Source: Actinopolyspora biskrensis (lineage in GTDB: Bacteria > Actinomycetota > Actinomycetes > Mycobacteriales > Pseudonocardiaceae). Taken from it: a stretch of 64,000 nucleotides of DNA. The DNA is taken from positions 62,001-126,000 of the forward strand of contig NZ_JACBYW010000007.1 in assembly GCF_013408175.1 (NCBI RefSeq), given 5' to 3'. A program made the translations under genes and the position numbers. Position 1 is the first letter of the stretch, and each line of letters starts with the position of its first letter. A model generated the notes under the pieces. The model was not told where the DNA came from and did no database searches. It saw only the letters and a list, made by a program, of their open reading frames with translations. This document shows positions 1 to 7,846 of the stretch, piece after piece.

Positions 1-1
1 G

Positions 2-331
2 GGCTGGTCCCCCGAACTGGAGCTGGACGGCGAGCTCGACGACGTGCCCGTCGTGGTGGCCGACCACGCGCGTGCCGCCCTGCGGGAAGCCCTGTCGAAC
101 GTGGTGCGGCACTCCGGGGCCCGCGCGGTGTCGGTGCGGGTGCGCCGCACCGGAACGGGGTTGCTGCTGCGGGTCGTCGACGACGGATGCGGAATACCGC
201 ACGACGTGAGCAAGCGCGGACTGCGCAACATGGAGGAACGCGCGGTGGCCGCCGGAGGGCACTGCACGATCGAGTCCTCACCGGACAGCGGGAGTGCCGT
301 GACCTGGGAAGTCCCCCTGTCCGCGGGGTAG
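2..331 (+). CDS. Sensor histidine kinase, C-terminal ATPase fragment (DevS/DosS-like), 5' end outside window
   Basis: The gene enters from the left edge, so only about the last 110 residues are visible. They form the HATPase_c domain of a NarL-type histidine kinase: an N-box (REALSNVVRHSGA), a G1 box (VVDDGCGIP), a G2-like stretch (GLRNMEERA) and the terminal GSAVTWEVPL strand. The kinase would phosphorylate a NarL/FixJ regulator. The convergent gene just downstream encodes a DevR-like regulator, which makes the two a likely cognate pair. The sensory part (GAF in true DevS) lies outside the window, so signal specificity cannot be judged. The family call is firm; the DevS assignment rests on pairing and general resemblance. 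Confidence 0.85.
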   Translation, partial: GWSPELELDGELDDVPVVVADHARAALREALSNVVRHSGARAVSVRVRRTGTGLLLRVVDDGCGIPHDVSKRGLRNMEERAVAAGGHCTIESSPDSGSAVTWEVPLSAG

Positions 332-340
332 TGGTCTTCG

Positions 341-385
341 GCGGCTCGGGTTGCTCGGGTGGTTGCGTGGCGGCTCAGCCCCGGT
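341..385 (+). repeat. Fragment of the window-wide intergenic mosaic repeat
   Basis: Between two convergent genes lies a short piece of the module seen in full near 6750 and 37150, recognisable by GGTGGTTGCGTGGCGG. It slightly overlaps the 3' end of the regulator gene, so this copy is partial. Confidence 0.5.
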
Positions 386-1010
386 GGCGGGCGTACCAGG
401 CCGCGGCCTGGGTGCGGCGCTCCATCCCGAGCTTGGCCAGCACCGAGGTCACGTAGTTCTTGACGGTCTTCTCCGCCAGGAACAGCCGTTCCGCTATCTC
501 GCGGTTGCTCAGCCCCTCCCCGATCAGTTCCAGCACGCGGTGCTCCTGCTCGGTCAGGTTCCCGAGCTCGTCGGGTTCGCCGCCGACCCCCTCGCGCAGG
601 CGGTCCAACACCCTCCTGGTGGTCACCGGGTCCAGTAGCGAACGCCCCGCGGCCACCTCGCGCACGGCGTTGATCAGGTCGTGGCCGCGCACCTGCTTGA
701 GCAGGTACCCCGAAGCCCCCACGTTGATCGCCCCGACGAGCGCCTGCTCGTCGTCGAAAGCCGTGAGCACCAGGCAGTGGGGTGGAGCGTCCGAGTCACG
801 CAGCCTGCGACACAGATCGAGCCCGTCACCGTCCGGCAGGCGCATGTCGACGACGGCGACGTCCGGCCGGTCGGCTCCCGCGCGGACGAGGGCTTCGTCC
901 ACTCCTCCGGCCTCACCGACGACCTCGACGTCCTCCTCGGTGTCCAGCAGGTCGCGCAGACCCCTGCGAACGACTTCGTGGTCGTCGACGAGCAGTACAC
1001 GTACCGGCAC
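375..1010 (-). CDS. devR: DevR/DosR-like NarL-family response regulator
   Basis: A 211-residue response regulator. The receiver domain (about 1-120) has the acidic pair DD at 9-10, the phospho-acceptor Asp in VVDMRLPDG, Thr in LTAF and Lys in YLLKQ. The LuxR-type helix-turn-helix domain (about 145-205) contains LTEQEHRVLELIGEGLSN and the AEKTVKNYV recognition helix. The C-terminal AKLGMERRTQAA stretch is what I recall for mycobacterial DevR, which controls the hypoxia and nitric-oxide dormancy response. The GTG start is preceded by a -10-like box 7 nt upstream. Orthology to devR is inferred from sequence resemblance and the adjacent kinase; the regulon cannot be seen here. Confidence 0.85.
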   Translation of the reverse strand: MPVRVLLVDDHEVVRRGLRDLLDTEEDVEVVGEAGGVDEALVRAGADRPDVAVVDMRLPDGDGLDLCRRLRDSDAPPHCLVLTAFDDEQALVGAINVGASGYLLKQVRGHDLINAVREVAAGRSLLDPVTTRRVLDRLREGVGGEPDELGNLTEQEHRVLELIGEGLSNREIAERLFLAEKTVKNYVTSVLAKLGMERRTQAAAWYARHRG

Positions 1011-1017
1011 GCCCGCA

Positions 1018-1023
1018 ACGCTA
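1018..1023 (-). promoter_or_regulatory. Putative -10 box for the DevR-like gene, leaderless geometry
   Basis: TAGCGT lies 7 nt upstream of the GTG start, with no Shine-Dalgarno sequence between. This is the spacing expected if the transcript begins at the start codon. Confidence 0.45.
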
Positions 1024-1106
1024 CTGGCAAGGAAACCGTCGTGCGTCGGGCAGGGGCCCGGACGGCTGACGCGGCGCGCCCAGCCGGAACGGGCCGTTCG
1101 ACGGTG

Positions 1107-1631
1107 TCACCTGCCGGGCACGTGGCACTTGCCCTTCCGCCCCTTGCCGTTGCCGACGGCGTGATGGGTCTGCTCGGCCACCCGGTGCGCACCGTGCCGG
1201 GCCCGGTACCCGACCGAGGGCTTGCCCTTGGTGTCCACGGCCGTGGTGAGCAGCCCGCCCAGCAGTCCGAGATTCTTGAGGAAGTGTATTCGCTGGCCCG
1301 CCCGCTGCTCCGGGTCGGAGTACTCCCAGAAGGCGTGCCCGGCCAGCGTGGTCGGGACCAGACTGCAGCTGAGCAGCAGCGCGGAGAACCTGGGGAACTT
1401 GCCGAGCGCCAGCAGCACCCCCGCGCCGATCTTGACCCCGGCGTCGATCTTGACCAGCGTTTCGGTGTCGGTGGGGACCTGGTCGGGGAGAGTGCCCTGG
1501 ACCGGGGCGGTGGCACGTTCCACGACCGGGGCCGCGCCCTGGGCATGGCCCTTCGGGTCGCGGAACGCTCCGATGCCACCTTGGATGAAGACCGAGGCCA
1601 ACAACGGCCGCGCGAGCCTGCGGACCAACAT
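1107..1631 (-). CDS. DoxX-family membrane protein
   Basis: A 174-residue protein with hydrophobic segments near residues 1-20, 65-90 and 115-135. The late motif RIHFLKNLGLLGGLL is typical of the DoxX/DUF417 group. These are small four-helix membrane proteins linked to redox or respiratory functions; a specific substrate cannot be given. The C-terminus is a basic, Gly-rich cytosolic tail. The ATG at 1631 was chosen because AGGAGG sits 7 nt upstream; longer open frames into the upstream repeat lack such a site. It is the downstream member of two same-strand genes separated by a repeat copy. Confidence 0.8.
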   Translation of the reverse strand: MLVRRLARPLLASVFIQGGIGAFRDPKGHAQGAAPVVERATAPVQGTLPDQVPTDTETLVKIDAGVKIGAGVLLALGKFPRFSALLLSCSLVPTTLAGHAFWEYSDPEQRAGQRIHFLKNLGLLGGLLTTAVDTKGKPSVGYRARHGAHRVAEQTHHAVGNGKGRKGKCHVPGR

Positions 1632-1713
1632 CGGCGAACCTCCTGTAGCCGGCGACGTGTCGAGGTTACGCTCTCGGATCCTCACGCGCCCGACCGGAAG
1701 AGAGGGGCGGCGG

Positions 1714-1835
1714 CCCGGTTTGCCCGGGTGGTTGCGTGGGGGAACCCCAGCCGGGTCTCGCTGCGGGATCCTCGACATCGAGCAGGCATCACCCCACGTC
1801 GGGGCCGCCCTCGCGAGAGCCGTGACCGAGCCCCC
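1714..1835 (+). repeat. Intergenic mosaic repeat, module A (variant)
   Basis: This fills most of the 308-nt gap between the DoxX and macrodomain genes. It shares GGTTGCGTGGGGGAACCCC, TCTCGCTGCGGGA, TCGACATCGAG and CTCGCGAGAG with the inverted copy at 26893-27092, so the two are the same element in opposite orientation. Confidence 0.65.
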
Positions 1836-1939
1836 GGCGGTGCCGGTCGATCGGGTGATCACAAGCGGCTGCACCGCTTGTTCGACGAGCGACGCAACCG
1901 AGCGAGCCCCGAGGACGAGAACCGCGGGCGGGGCGGGGA

Positions 1940-2545
1940 TCAGCGGCTGTGGGCCCGGACGAACACTTCGTCCCAGGCCGCGGCGACCTGCTTCGCGCAC
2001 AGTTCCGGCGCGGCCCCGCCCACTCCGGTTCCGAGCCCGGGCAGCGCTATGGAACGGACGACCTGGCGGACCGGGGTCCCGTTGTCGAGCACCGCGCCGG
2101 ACCACAGCCGCAGCATGGCCCGCGCCGCCAGATAGGGGTGCACCGTGTCGGCCGGGAGCTTCTCCCCCGGCTCGCGCATCGTGGGCGCGCTTATCAGCCA
2201 GGCGGGCACCCGGGAACCCGTGGGCACCAGCAGCGCCTCCCCGACGGGGAGCTCACCGCCGTGGTAGGCGAGCACCGCACTGCGCACCTGCTGTTCCACA
2301 TCGGGGAACGCGTTCGCGTAGGCGGCGTCTATGCCCCCGCGCATCCATCCGTAGGAATTCGCCGGGCTGACGACGGCGTCCACTCGGTTGTCGAGTACCG
2401 AACCGTGATGCACGCTGACGCCGTCCCGACCGTCGGCGACCTCGTTCCAGGCTGCGGCCAGCGGCTCGTCCAATGCGCACAGGACCAGTCGCAGCTCCGG
2501 CTCCGCCCCGTGTCTCGAGCGCTCCGAATCCGCGGTCACGTACAC
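1940..2545 (-). CDS. Macrodomain (ADP-ribose-binding) protein
   Basis: 201 residues with a macrodomain from about residue 18 to the end. The N-terminal loop VDAVVSPANSYGWMRGGID matches the conserved N-A-N/GG ligand loop, here with Ser-Pro before Ala-Asn. The second phosphate-binding loop appears as LPGLGTGVGGA. Such domains bind ADP-ribose or related nucleotides, and some remove ADP-ribose from proteins or nucleic acids. There is no fused partner domain and no obvious ADP-ribosyltransferase neighbour, so a toxin-antitoxin role is not supported. The start is a GTG; divergent pheA begins 241 nt away. Confidence 0.85.
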   Translation of the reverse strand: MYVTADSERSRHGAEPELRLVLCALDEPLAAAWNEVADGRDGVSVHHGSVLDNRVDAVVSPANSYGWMRGGIDAAYANAFPDVEQQVRSAVLAYHGGELPVGEALLVPTGSRVPAWLISAPTMREPGEKLPADTVHPYLAARAMLRLWSGAVLDNGTPVRQVVRSIALPGLGTGVGGAAPELCAKQVAAAWDEVFVRAHSR

Positions 2546-2667
2546 AGCATCGCAGGAAATGCCACGTTCGCGTAATTGGGTAGCTCACACTTGGGGGGCA
2601 TGATCTTCACCACCGCCTTCCCCCGTTCCGGTGGGGAGCTCCGCGAGAGGGTTGTCATCGGGGAGGG

Positions 2668-2703
2668 GGACGTGCTTCGCCCCGGCCGCGCGGAAGCACG
2701 TCC
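2668..2703. promoter_or_regulatory. Perfect 11-bp inverted repeat in the macrodomain/pheA divergent interval
   Basis: GGACGTGCTTC at 2668-2678 is matched by its exact reverse complement at 2693-2703 across a 14-nt loop. It sits 83 nt upstream of pheA and 122 nt from the macrodomain gene. Since both genes point away from it, it is not an ordinary 3' terminator. It could be an operator, or an RNA hairpin in a longer pheA leader. Confidence 0.5.
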
Positions 2704-2774
2704 GGGGCCGGGGGACGGCGTCCCGCCGGTAGCCGTTCGGGGACCGGGGGAGACGGGCGGGTGCGTGACGCCCG

Positions 2775-2780
2775 TAACCT
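2775..2780 (+). promoter_or_regulatory. Putative -10 box of pheA, leaderless geometry
   Basis: TAACCT ends 6 nt before the GTG start of pheA, and no ribosome-binding site lies between. Confidence 0.45.
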
Positions 2781-2786
2781 GAGCGC

Positions 2787-3713
2787 GTGCCCAGAATCGC
2801 CTATCTCGGTCCGCCGGGGACGTTCGCCGAACAGGCGAGCCGCGCCTTGACGGAGGAAACCACCCCCGAGCTGGTCCCCCGCGAGTCCATCAGGTCGGCG
2901 CTGGACGCGGTGCGCGGCGGCGAGGCGTTCGCGGCCGGGGTTCCGGTGGAGAACTCGGTGGAGGGGGCGGTCTCGGCGACCCTGGACGGGCTCGCCTCGG
3001 GAGAACCCCTCGTCGCCGTGGCCGAGACGGTGCTGCCGGTCCGCTTCGACGTGCTGGTGCGGCGGGGAAGCTCGGCGCGGGACGTGACCTCGGTGGCCAG
3101 CCATCCGCACGCCCTGGCCCAGGTCCGCCGCTGGGTGGCGGAACGGCTCCCCGGAGCGGGAACCGTGCCGACCTCCTCCACGGCGGCGGCCGCCGAGGAG
3201 GTCGAGACGGGCTCGGCCGATGCGGCCGTGGTCGCCCCCGTCGCCGCGCAGCACCATCCCGAGCTGGTCCCGCTGGCCCGCGGGGTCGCCGATGTGGACG
3301 ACGCGGCGACGCGGTTCCTGCTGATCCGCGGCCCGGGGCCGCTGCCCGAGCCGACCGGGGCCGACCGGACCTCGATCGCCGTGGTCGCGCACGACGAGGT
3401 GGGCACGCTGGGGGAGGTGCTGTCCGAGCTCGCGCTGCGCGGGATCAACCTGAGTCGCATCGAGTCCCGCCCGACGGTGGACGGGCTCGGCACGTACCGC
3501 TTCTTCCTGGACCTGGACGGGCACGTGGCCGACGCGCGCGTCGGGGACGCGTTGGCCGGGCTGCACCGCCGCTGCTCCGAGGTGCGCTTCCTCGGGTCCT
3601 TCCCCAAGGCGGGGCGTGAGCCGGTCAACGCGCGTCCCTCCGCCTCCGAGCAGGCCTTCCGGGAATCCGCGGCCTGGCTGGAGCGGGTGCGCTCAGGACG
3701 CCTGGATTCTTGA
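2787..3713 (+). CDS. pheA: Prephenate dehydratase
   Basis: A 308-residue monofunctional enzyme converting prephenate to phenylpyruvate in phenylalanine synthesis. The dehydratase domain (about 1-185) opens with IAYLGPPGTFAEQA, has VPVENSVEGAV, and closes with the catalytic Thr-Arg-Phe motif in DDAATRFLLI. An ACT regulatory domain (about 195-275) holds GTLGEVLSELALRGINLSRIESRPT-like features (GINLSRIESRP), which normally mediates phenylalanine feedback. About 30 residues at the C-terminus lie beyond the ACT domain. The GTG start is the first residue of the conserved N-terminus. M. tuberculosis pheA lies in the same neighbourhood as serS and the metallopeptidase, as here. Confidence 0.95.
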   Translation: MPRIAYLGPPGTFAEQASRALTEETTPELVPRESIRSALDAVRGGEAFAAGVPVENSVEGAVSATLDGLASGEPLVAVAETVLPVRFDVLVRRGSSARDVTSVASHPHALAQVRRWVAERLPGAGTVPTSSTAAAAEEVETGSADAAVVAPVAAQHHPELVPLARGVADVDDAATRFLLIRGPGPLPEPTGADRTSIAVVAHDEVGTLGEVLSELALRGINLSRIESRPTVDGLGTYRFFLDLDGHVADARVGDALAGLHRRCSEVRFLGSFPKAGREPVNARPSASEQAFRESAAWLERVRSGRLDS

Positions 3714-3715
3714 GG

Positions 3716-3918
3716 GTTTCCCGGCTCGGTTTGCTTGGCGGGTCACTTGGCGGGAAGCGGCGGAGCCGGTTGCGTGGGCGGTGCGCTTCGGCGCTGCCCG
3801 CGCCGAAGGCCCCGAGAACTTCCGGTGGAAGGTTCCGTTCAGCGTGGGCGCTTCGAGCCCGAGCAGGACGAGGAGCTCCGGTGCGTGAGTCGGATGCATC
3901 GCACGGCCGGGCCGCCGC
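3716..3918 (+). repeat. Intergenic mosaic repeat (modules A-edge, D, C)
   Basis: This occupies the gap between convergent pheA and the metallopeptidase gene. It contains the hairpin module (3786-3808) and the module ending GGTGCGTGAGTCGGATGCAT, which recurs at 40522-40545 and inverted near 56190. Confidence 0.65.
3786..3808. terminator. Hairpin between convergent genes, inside the repeat
   Basis: CTTCGGCGC (3786-3794) and GCGCCGAAG (3800-3808) form a perfect 9-bp stem with a 5-nt loop. Its place between two gene 3' ends suggests a bidirectional terminator. There is no T-run. Confidence 0.5.
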
Positions 3919-3933
3919 CCCCTTCCTCCGCAG

Positions 3934-4284
3934 TCACCCCCAACCGAGGGCGTGCAGCTTCGCGTCGTCGATGCCGAAGTGGTGCGCGAGCTCGTGAACC
4001 ACGGTCACGGCGACCTCGTCGATCACCTCCCGCTCGTCGGAGCACATCTCCAGCAGCGGGTCGCGGTAGATGGTGATCCGATCCGGCAGCACCCCGCCGT
4101 AGGTGCTGTCCCGCTCGGTCAGCGCGACCCCCTCGTACAGGCCCAGCAGCGAGTCGTCCTCGGGGTGGTGGTCCTCCACGAGCACGACGACGTTGTTCAG
4201 CTCGGCCATGAGCTCGCCCGGGACCCGGTCCAGGGCGTCGCCCACGAGTTCCTCGAAGCGCTGGCGGGTCATCTCGACTGGCAC
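3934..4284 (-). CDS. Minimal zincin-like metallopeptidase family protein
   Basis: A 116-residue protein consisting almost entirely of a small zincin domain. VTVVHELAHHFGIDD supplies the HExxHxxGxxD zinc site with its catalytic Glu. Small proteins of this type (Pfam Zincin_1) are widespread in actinobacteria, and the M. tuberculosis counterpart sits beside serS. The substrate is unknown. The GTG start is preceded by GAGGTG 8 nt upstream; an in-frame ATG four codons later is an alternative. It lies 7 nt downstream of the septum-formation gene, so the two are probably cotranscribed. Confidence 0.8.
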   Translation of the reverse strand: MPVEMTRQRFEELVGDALDRVPGELMAELNNVVVLVEDHHPEDDSLLGLYEGVALTERDSTYGGVLPDRITIYRDPLLEMCSDEREVIDEVAVTVVHELAHHFGIDDAKLHALGWG

Positions 4285-4291
4285 TGTCGCA

Positions 4292-5329
4292 TCACCTCGT
4301 GCCGGTGGCCGGTACGCCGGGGGTGGGGGAAGTGGTCGGGGCGGGCTGGTCGGAGATCGACACCTCGGCGGCCACGCTACCGGTCACCGGGGAGAAGCCG
4401 TCGTCCTCCTCCTGGGGAGCCGCGACCTTGCAGTTGACCTTGCGGGAACCGGCCTGCCAGCTCTGCTTCTCGAGGTTGTCCCAGTACAGCGCCAGTCCCT
4501 TGTCCTCGGCGGCGTTCTTGCTGCCCGCGTAGTCCTTCAGCCGCTCCTGGCAGGTGGTGATCAGGTACTTGTCCTGGTCCTCCGTGGCGGGGAACCCCCC
4601 GTCGAACTCCTCGCTCAGGTCGGCGACGCCGACGATCTCCACGGAGTGCTGCTCCGAGCACTCCACCGGGGAGGACAGCGAGGTGCCGCTGATGCCGAGG
4701 CAGGTCCCCACCTCGTAGGTGTCGGACTGGTCGAGCTCGGCAACCTCGTCGTTGAACCTGTACAGCTTCCCCGCCGGGCCGGGCTGTTGCAGCGCGCAGT
4801 GCAGCGTGCGATCGCCGTTCTGCCAGCTCTCCCGGCTCGGGAGGAAGGCGCTGACCTCGAACCTGCCGTTCGGGTCGAACCGGTCGTCGAGGTACCGGCG
4901 AGCCACGTCGGTGCAGCGCTTCGTCTTGATCTCGTTGAACACCTCGGTGCTGGGGAAGGGGGCGTCCGGACCGAAGCGCGCCCACACTTCACTCTTTCCG
5001 GTCATCTCGAAAAGGTGTGGTTCCGAACAGTTCACCTTGCGGAGGTCACTGGCGTCCGGCTCGGTCCAGTTCAGACACGTTCCCGCCGCGGCTTCGAACG
5101 GCGGGGGCGGTGCGGCGCTCGTCCGCTGCTCACCCACCCCCGACCGGGGGGCGTCCGAAGACGGCCAGTTCAACGCCGCTGCGACGGTGAAAACCAGCAG
5201 AGCACCGAGAACGGCCGATATCATCACCAGCCGGGCGCTCGCGGAGTCGCGTCGCGCGCGTCTCCCCTCCGAGGGGCGCGTCGAGTCGGACCGCTGGTCC
5301 TGCTGTGCGGGTTCGGGGGACTCGGCCAT
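4292..5329 (-). CDS. Septum-formation family membrane protein
   Basis: 345 residues: a charged cytosolic N-terminus (about 1-35), one transmembrane helix (VMISAVLGALLVFTVAAAL) and a large extracytoplasmic region. That region has two similar halves, each starting GTCL (AAGTCLNWTE; EVGTCLGISG), followed by VxCSExHxxE-type motifs (VNCSEPHLFEMTG; VECSEQHSVEIVG) and paired cysteines. This is the pattern of the actinobacterial 'septum formation' family. Its mycobacterial relative is also adjacent to serS and the metallopeptidase. The ATG at 5329 follows GGAAGG and starts the natural cytosolic segment. The molecular function is not established. The C-terminus is Pro/Thr-rich. Confidence 0.75.
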   Translation of the reverse strand: MAESPEPAQQDQRSDSTRPSEGRRARRDSASARLVMISAVLGALLVFTVAAALNWPSSDAPRSGVGEQRTSAAPPPPFEAAAGTCLNWTEPDASDLRKVNCSEPHLFEMTGKSEVWARFGPDAPFPSTEVFNEIKTKRCTDVARRYLDDRFDPNGRFEVSAFLPSRESWQNGDRTLHCALQQPGPAGKLYRFNDEVAELDQSDTYEVGTCLGISGTSLSSPVECSEQHSVEIVGVADLSEEFDGGFPATEDQDKYLITTCQERLKDYAGSKNAAEDKGLALYWDNLEKQSWQAGSRKVNCKVAAPQEEDDGFSPVTGSVAAEVSISDQPAPTTSPTPGVPATGTR

Positions 5330-5449
5330 CACCTTCCATACTGCCTGCACCTCGTGCGGGGCGCTCAAGCAAGGGTGCTGCCCGGGCGGGGAGTTGCGCA
5401 CCGGAGCTCCGTGGAAGCACCCAGGCTCGCTCGCCGGCCCGTCACAAGC

Positions 5450-5455
5450 TAGGCT
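5450..5455 (+). promoter_or_regulatory. Putative -10 box of serS, leaderless geometry
   Basis: TAGGCT ends 8 nt before the serS GTG. The interval is too short for a Shine-Dalgarno plus leader. No T-box-like leader fits between serS and its divergent neighbour. Confidence 0.45.
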
Positions 5456-5463
5456 GACCTGCC

Positions 5464-6723
5464 GTGATCGACCTGAAGACGCTGCGCGAGGACCCGGAAG
5501 CCGTGCGCGCTTCGCAGCGCGCCCGTGGGGAGGACCCCTCCCTGGTGGACGCACTGCTCGCCGCCGACGAGCGGCGCAGGTCCGCGGTGGCCGGTGCCGA
5601 CGACCTGCGTGCCGAGCAGAAGCGAATGGGCAAGGATGTCGGCAAGGCTTCGGGCGAGGAACGGGAGCGGTTGCTGTCCCGTGCCAAGGAACTCGCGGGC
5701 CGGGTCAAGGAGGCCGAGGCGGAGCAGACCGCGGCCGAGACCGAGCTGGATCGCGCGCAGCGCGCCGTCGCCAATGTCATCGAGCCCGAGACCCCTCCCG
5801 GCGGGGAGCAGGACTACGTGGTGCTCAAACACGTGGGAACCCCGCCGGAGTTCGACTTCGAGGTCGCCGACCACCTGGATCTGGGAACCGCCCTCGGCGC
5901 CCTGGACATGGAGCGCGGGGCCAAGGTGTCCGGAGCGCGGTTCTACTTCCTGACCGGGGTGGGGGCCCAGCTCGAACTGGCGCTGCTGAACATGGCCGCC
6001 GCCAGCGCCACGGCCTCGGGTTTCACGCTCACCGTCCCCCCGGTGCTGGTCCGCCCCGAGGTCATGGAGGGAACCGGTTTCCTGGGGGCGCACTCCTCCG
6101 AGGTCTACCACCTGGAGGAGGACGACCTGTACCTGGTCGGAACCTCGGAGGTTCCGCTGGCCGGGTACCACCAGGGCGAGATCCTGGACCTTTCCGAGGG
6201 GGCGCGGCGCTACGCGGGGTGGTCCACCTGCTTCCGCAGGGAGGCCGGCTCCTACGGCAAGGACACCCGGGGGATCATCCGGGTGCACCAGTTCAACAAG
6301 CTGGAGATGTTCGTCTACTGCGCCCCGGAGCGGGCACGGGAGGAGCACGAGCGGCTGCTGGCGGCCGAGGAGGACATGCTCGGCAAGCTGGAGCTGCCCT
6401 ACCGGGTGATCGACACCGCGGCCGGGGACCTCGGGGACAGCGCCGCGCGCAAGTTCGACTGCGAGGCGTGGATCCCGAGCCAGCAGGACTACCGCGAGCT
6501 CACCTCCACCTCGAACTGCACCACTTTCCAGGCGCGGCGGCTCAACGTCCGCCACCGCGACGAGGAGGGCGGCAACCGCTTCGCGGCCACGCTCAACGGA
6601 ACCCTGGCTACGACCAGGTGGATCGTGGCCATTCTGGAGAACCACCAGCGCGCCGACGGTTCGGTGCGGGTGCCGGAGGCTCTTCAGCCCTTCATGGGTG
6701 GACGGGAGATCCTCACCCCCTGA
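5464..6723 (+). CDS. serS: Seryl-tRNA synthetase
   Basis: 419 residues, the usual size. The N-terminal tRNA-binding coiled-coil arm covers about residues 25-105. The class II catalytic core follows, with motif 2 as [20 protein letters not shown] and motif 3 near [16 protein letters not shown]. It charges tRNA-Ser with serine. All four serine tRNA isoacceptor genes (anticodons UGA, GCU, CGA, GGA) lie further along this window. The GTG start coincides with the conserved [13 protein letters not shown]-terminus. The gene is monocistronic and convergent with the next gene across a repeat copy. Confidence 0.97.
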   Translation: MIDLKTLREDPEAVRASQRARGEDPSLVDALLAADERRRSAVAGADDLRAEQKRMGKDVGKASGEERERLLSRAKELAGRVKEAEAEQTAAETELDRAQRAVANVIEPETPPGGEQDYVVLKHVGTPPEFDFEVADHLDLGTALGALDMERGAKVSGARFYFLTGVGAQLELALLNMAAASATASGFTLTVPPVLVRPEVMEGTGFLGAHSSEVYHLEEDDLYLVGTSEVPLAGYHQGEILDLSEGARRYAGWSTCFRREAGSYGKDTRGIIRVHQFNKLEMFVYCAPERAREEHERLLAAEEDMLGKLELPYRVIDTAAGDLGDSAARKFDCEAWIPSQQDYRELTSTSNCTTFQARRLNVRHRDEEGGNRFAATLNGTLATTRWIVAILENHQRADGSVRVPEALQPFMGGREILTP

Positions 6724-7003
6724 GGGTTTGTCTGTGGCGGCGCGGTCTGCGTGGGTGGTTCCGTGGCGGAACCTCGGTCGGCGCCCGGCTGCGGGTGCCC
6801 CGACCTCGGGTAGCGACCTGCACAACGTCGGGACAGTCCTCGCCGGGCACTCGACCGAGGACTCGCGGCGGTGCCGACTGCGTAGGCTCAGAGCGCTTGG
6901 TTCGGGCAGCGCCCCTTGAGCGGAAGGTGGCTACTCAAGAGCGGGCCCAACACAGCAAGGCGCCGCCTCACGTGACGGCTGACCGGCCACGCACGTGAGC
7001 CGG
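6724..7003 (+). repeat. Intergenic mosaic repeat, fullest copy (modules A and B)
   Basis: This is the best reference copy. Module A (about 6748-6905) begins with the hairpin GGTTCCG-TGG-CGGAACC (6757-6773). It continues through a CCCCGACCTCGGG-like palindrome and CACAACGTCGGG to GGCTCAGAGCGCTTG. Module B (about 6922-7000) starts GTGGCTACTCAAGAGCG and ends CTCACGTGACGGCTGACC. Module A recurs nearly base for base at 37147-37335, and module B at 17625 and 40575. It separates convergent serS and the glycosylase gene. Confidence 0.75.
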
Positions 7004-7016
7004 GTCGGAGAGATCG

Positions 7017-7661
7017 TCAACTCGTGGCGGTCTCCCGGGTCACCTGCTCGGTCAGTCCCTTCTCCAGGGTGATCCGCACGCAGGCGGCGGCGAGCCGAGC
7101 CAGCTCGGAATCGTCCACGAGGGCGGCCAGCCGCTGCCCGTCCTCGGGCAGTCCCACCCGGCCGGCGCCCGTGAGCGCCTTCTTGTCGAAGCAGGGGCGC
7201 AGCTCGGGCCAGACCTCCTGGGCCTCGCGGCAGAATATGTCCGCGCCCACCGGTCCCAGTCTGGGGACCTCGCGCAGGCCCGCGCGCAGCTTCCCGAGGT
7301 CGCCGTCCGCGTCGCGGCGCAGCCGCCGCAGGTCCCCGCCGTACTTCGTGCGCAGCAGTTCGGCGCCTTCCCCCAGCGCGGTGGCCGTGCTCTCGTCGTA
7401 GCGCACGTAGTGCCCCCTGCCGAGGGCGTCCACCCGTTGTTGCCAGGTGGCGTTCAGCATCCGCTCGGGCGTTCCGAACTCCGCCAGCTCGCGGCAGGCG
7501 GACACGGCTATCCCGGCCTTGATCCGGGTGGACAGCAGCACCGAGAGCACGAGCAGCCGGTACAGCGGAGCCGGTTGGTCGCGCAGCCGGATCCCGGCCT
7601 CGGCCGCGTAGGTGGTGCCCGCCACTTCCAGCAGCCTGCGGGCGGTGTCTCGCTGGGACAT
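7017..7661 (-). CDS. HhH-GPD (endonuclease III-like) DNA glycosylase family protein
   Basis: 214 residues with the all-helical fold of the endonuclease III superfamily. The core LLVLSVLLSTRIKAGIAV corresponds to the conserved Q-T/S-T segment, and VPRLGPVGADIF is the helix-hairpin-helix. The lysine normally in the hairpin is replaced by Val, no C-terminal four-cysteine iron-sulfur loop is present, and an Asp occurs in CFDKKAL near the usual catalytic position. It may be a DNA glycosylase-related protein of altered or unknown specificity. The ATG at 7661 follows GGAGGT with short spacing; a longer frame upstream has no ribosome-binding site. Confidence 0.7.
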   Translation of the reverse strand: MSQRDTARRLLEVAGTTYAAEAGIRLRDQPAPLYRLLVLSVLLSTRIKAGIAVSACRELAEFGTPERMLNATWQQRVDALGRGHYVRYDESTATALGEGAELLRTKYGGDLRRLRRDADGDLGKLRAGLREVPRLGPVGADIFCREAQEVWPELRPCFDKKALTGAGRVGLPEDGQRLAALVDDSELARLAAACVRITLEKGLTEQVTRETATS

Positions 7662-7751
7662 CGCACCTCCGCATCGATGCGTCGAGCGGGAAGGTCTCCT
7701 CCCACTCACGGGCTACCGCTCGGGGAACGTGCCGAAACGTCCCCCGAGCGG

Positions 7752-7846
7752 CGGTGGTGGCCACTCGATGTGCCGGCTCCCGGAGCGAGCCCCCGGCTGG
7801 GGTTCCCCCGCGGAACCAGCCGAGCGAACCAACCCCGCCGACCCTT
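7752..7846 (-). repeat. Intergenic mosaic repeat, inverted left part of module A
   Basis: Read on the minus strand it contains GGTTCCGCGGGGGAACC, CTCGCTCCGGGA and ACATCGAGTGGCCACC, matching the copy at 26893-27092. It fills the gap between two same-strand genes. Confidence 0.6.

Noticed and set aside
2576-2782. Short plus-strand open frame between macrodomain gene and pheA
   Set aside because: It overlaps the inverted repeat and the likely pheA promoter and has no ribosome-binding site or recognisable motif.
5330-5463. T-box or other leader riboswitch before serS
   Set aside because: The space is small, no specifier loop or T-box core is visible, and the -10 box lies 8 nt from the start codon.
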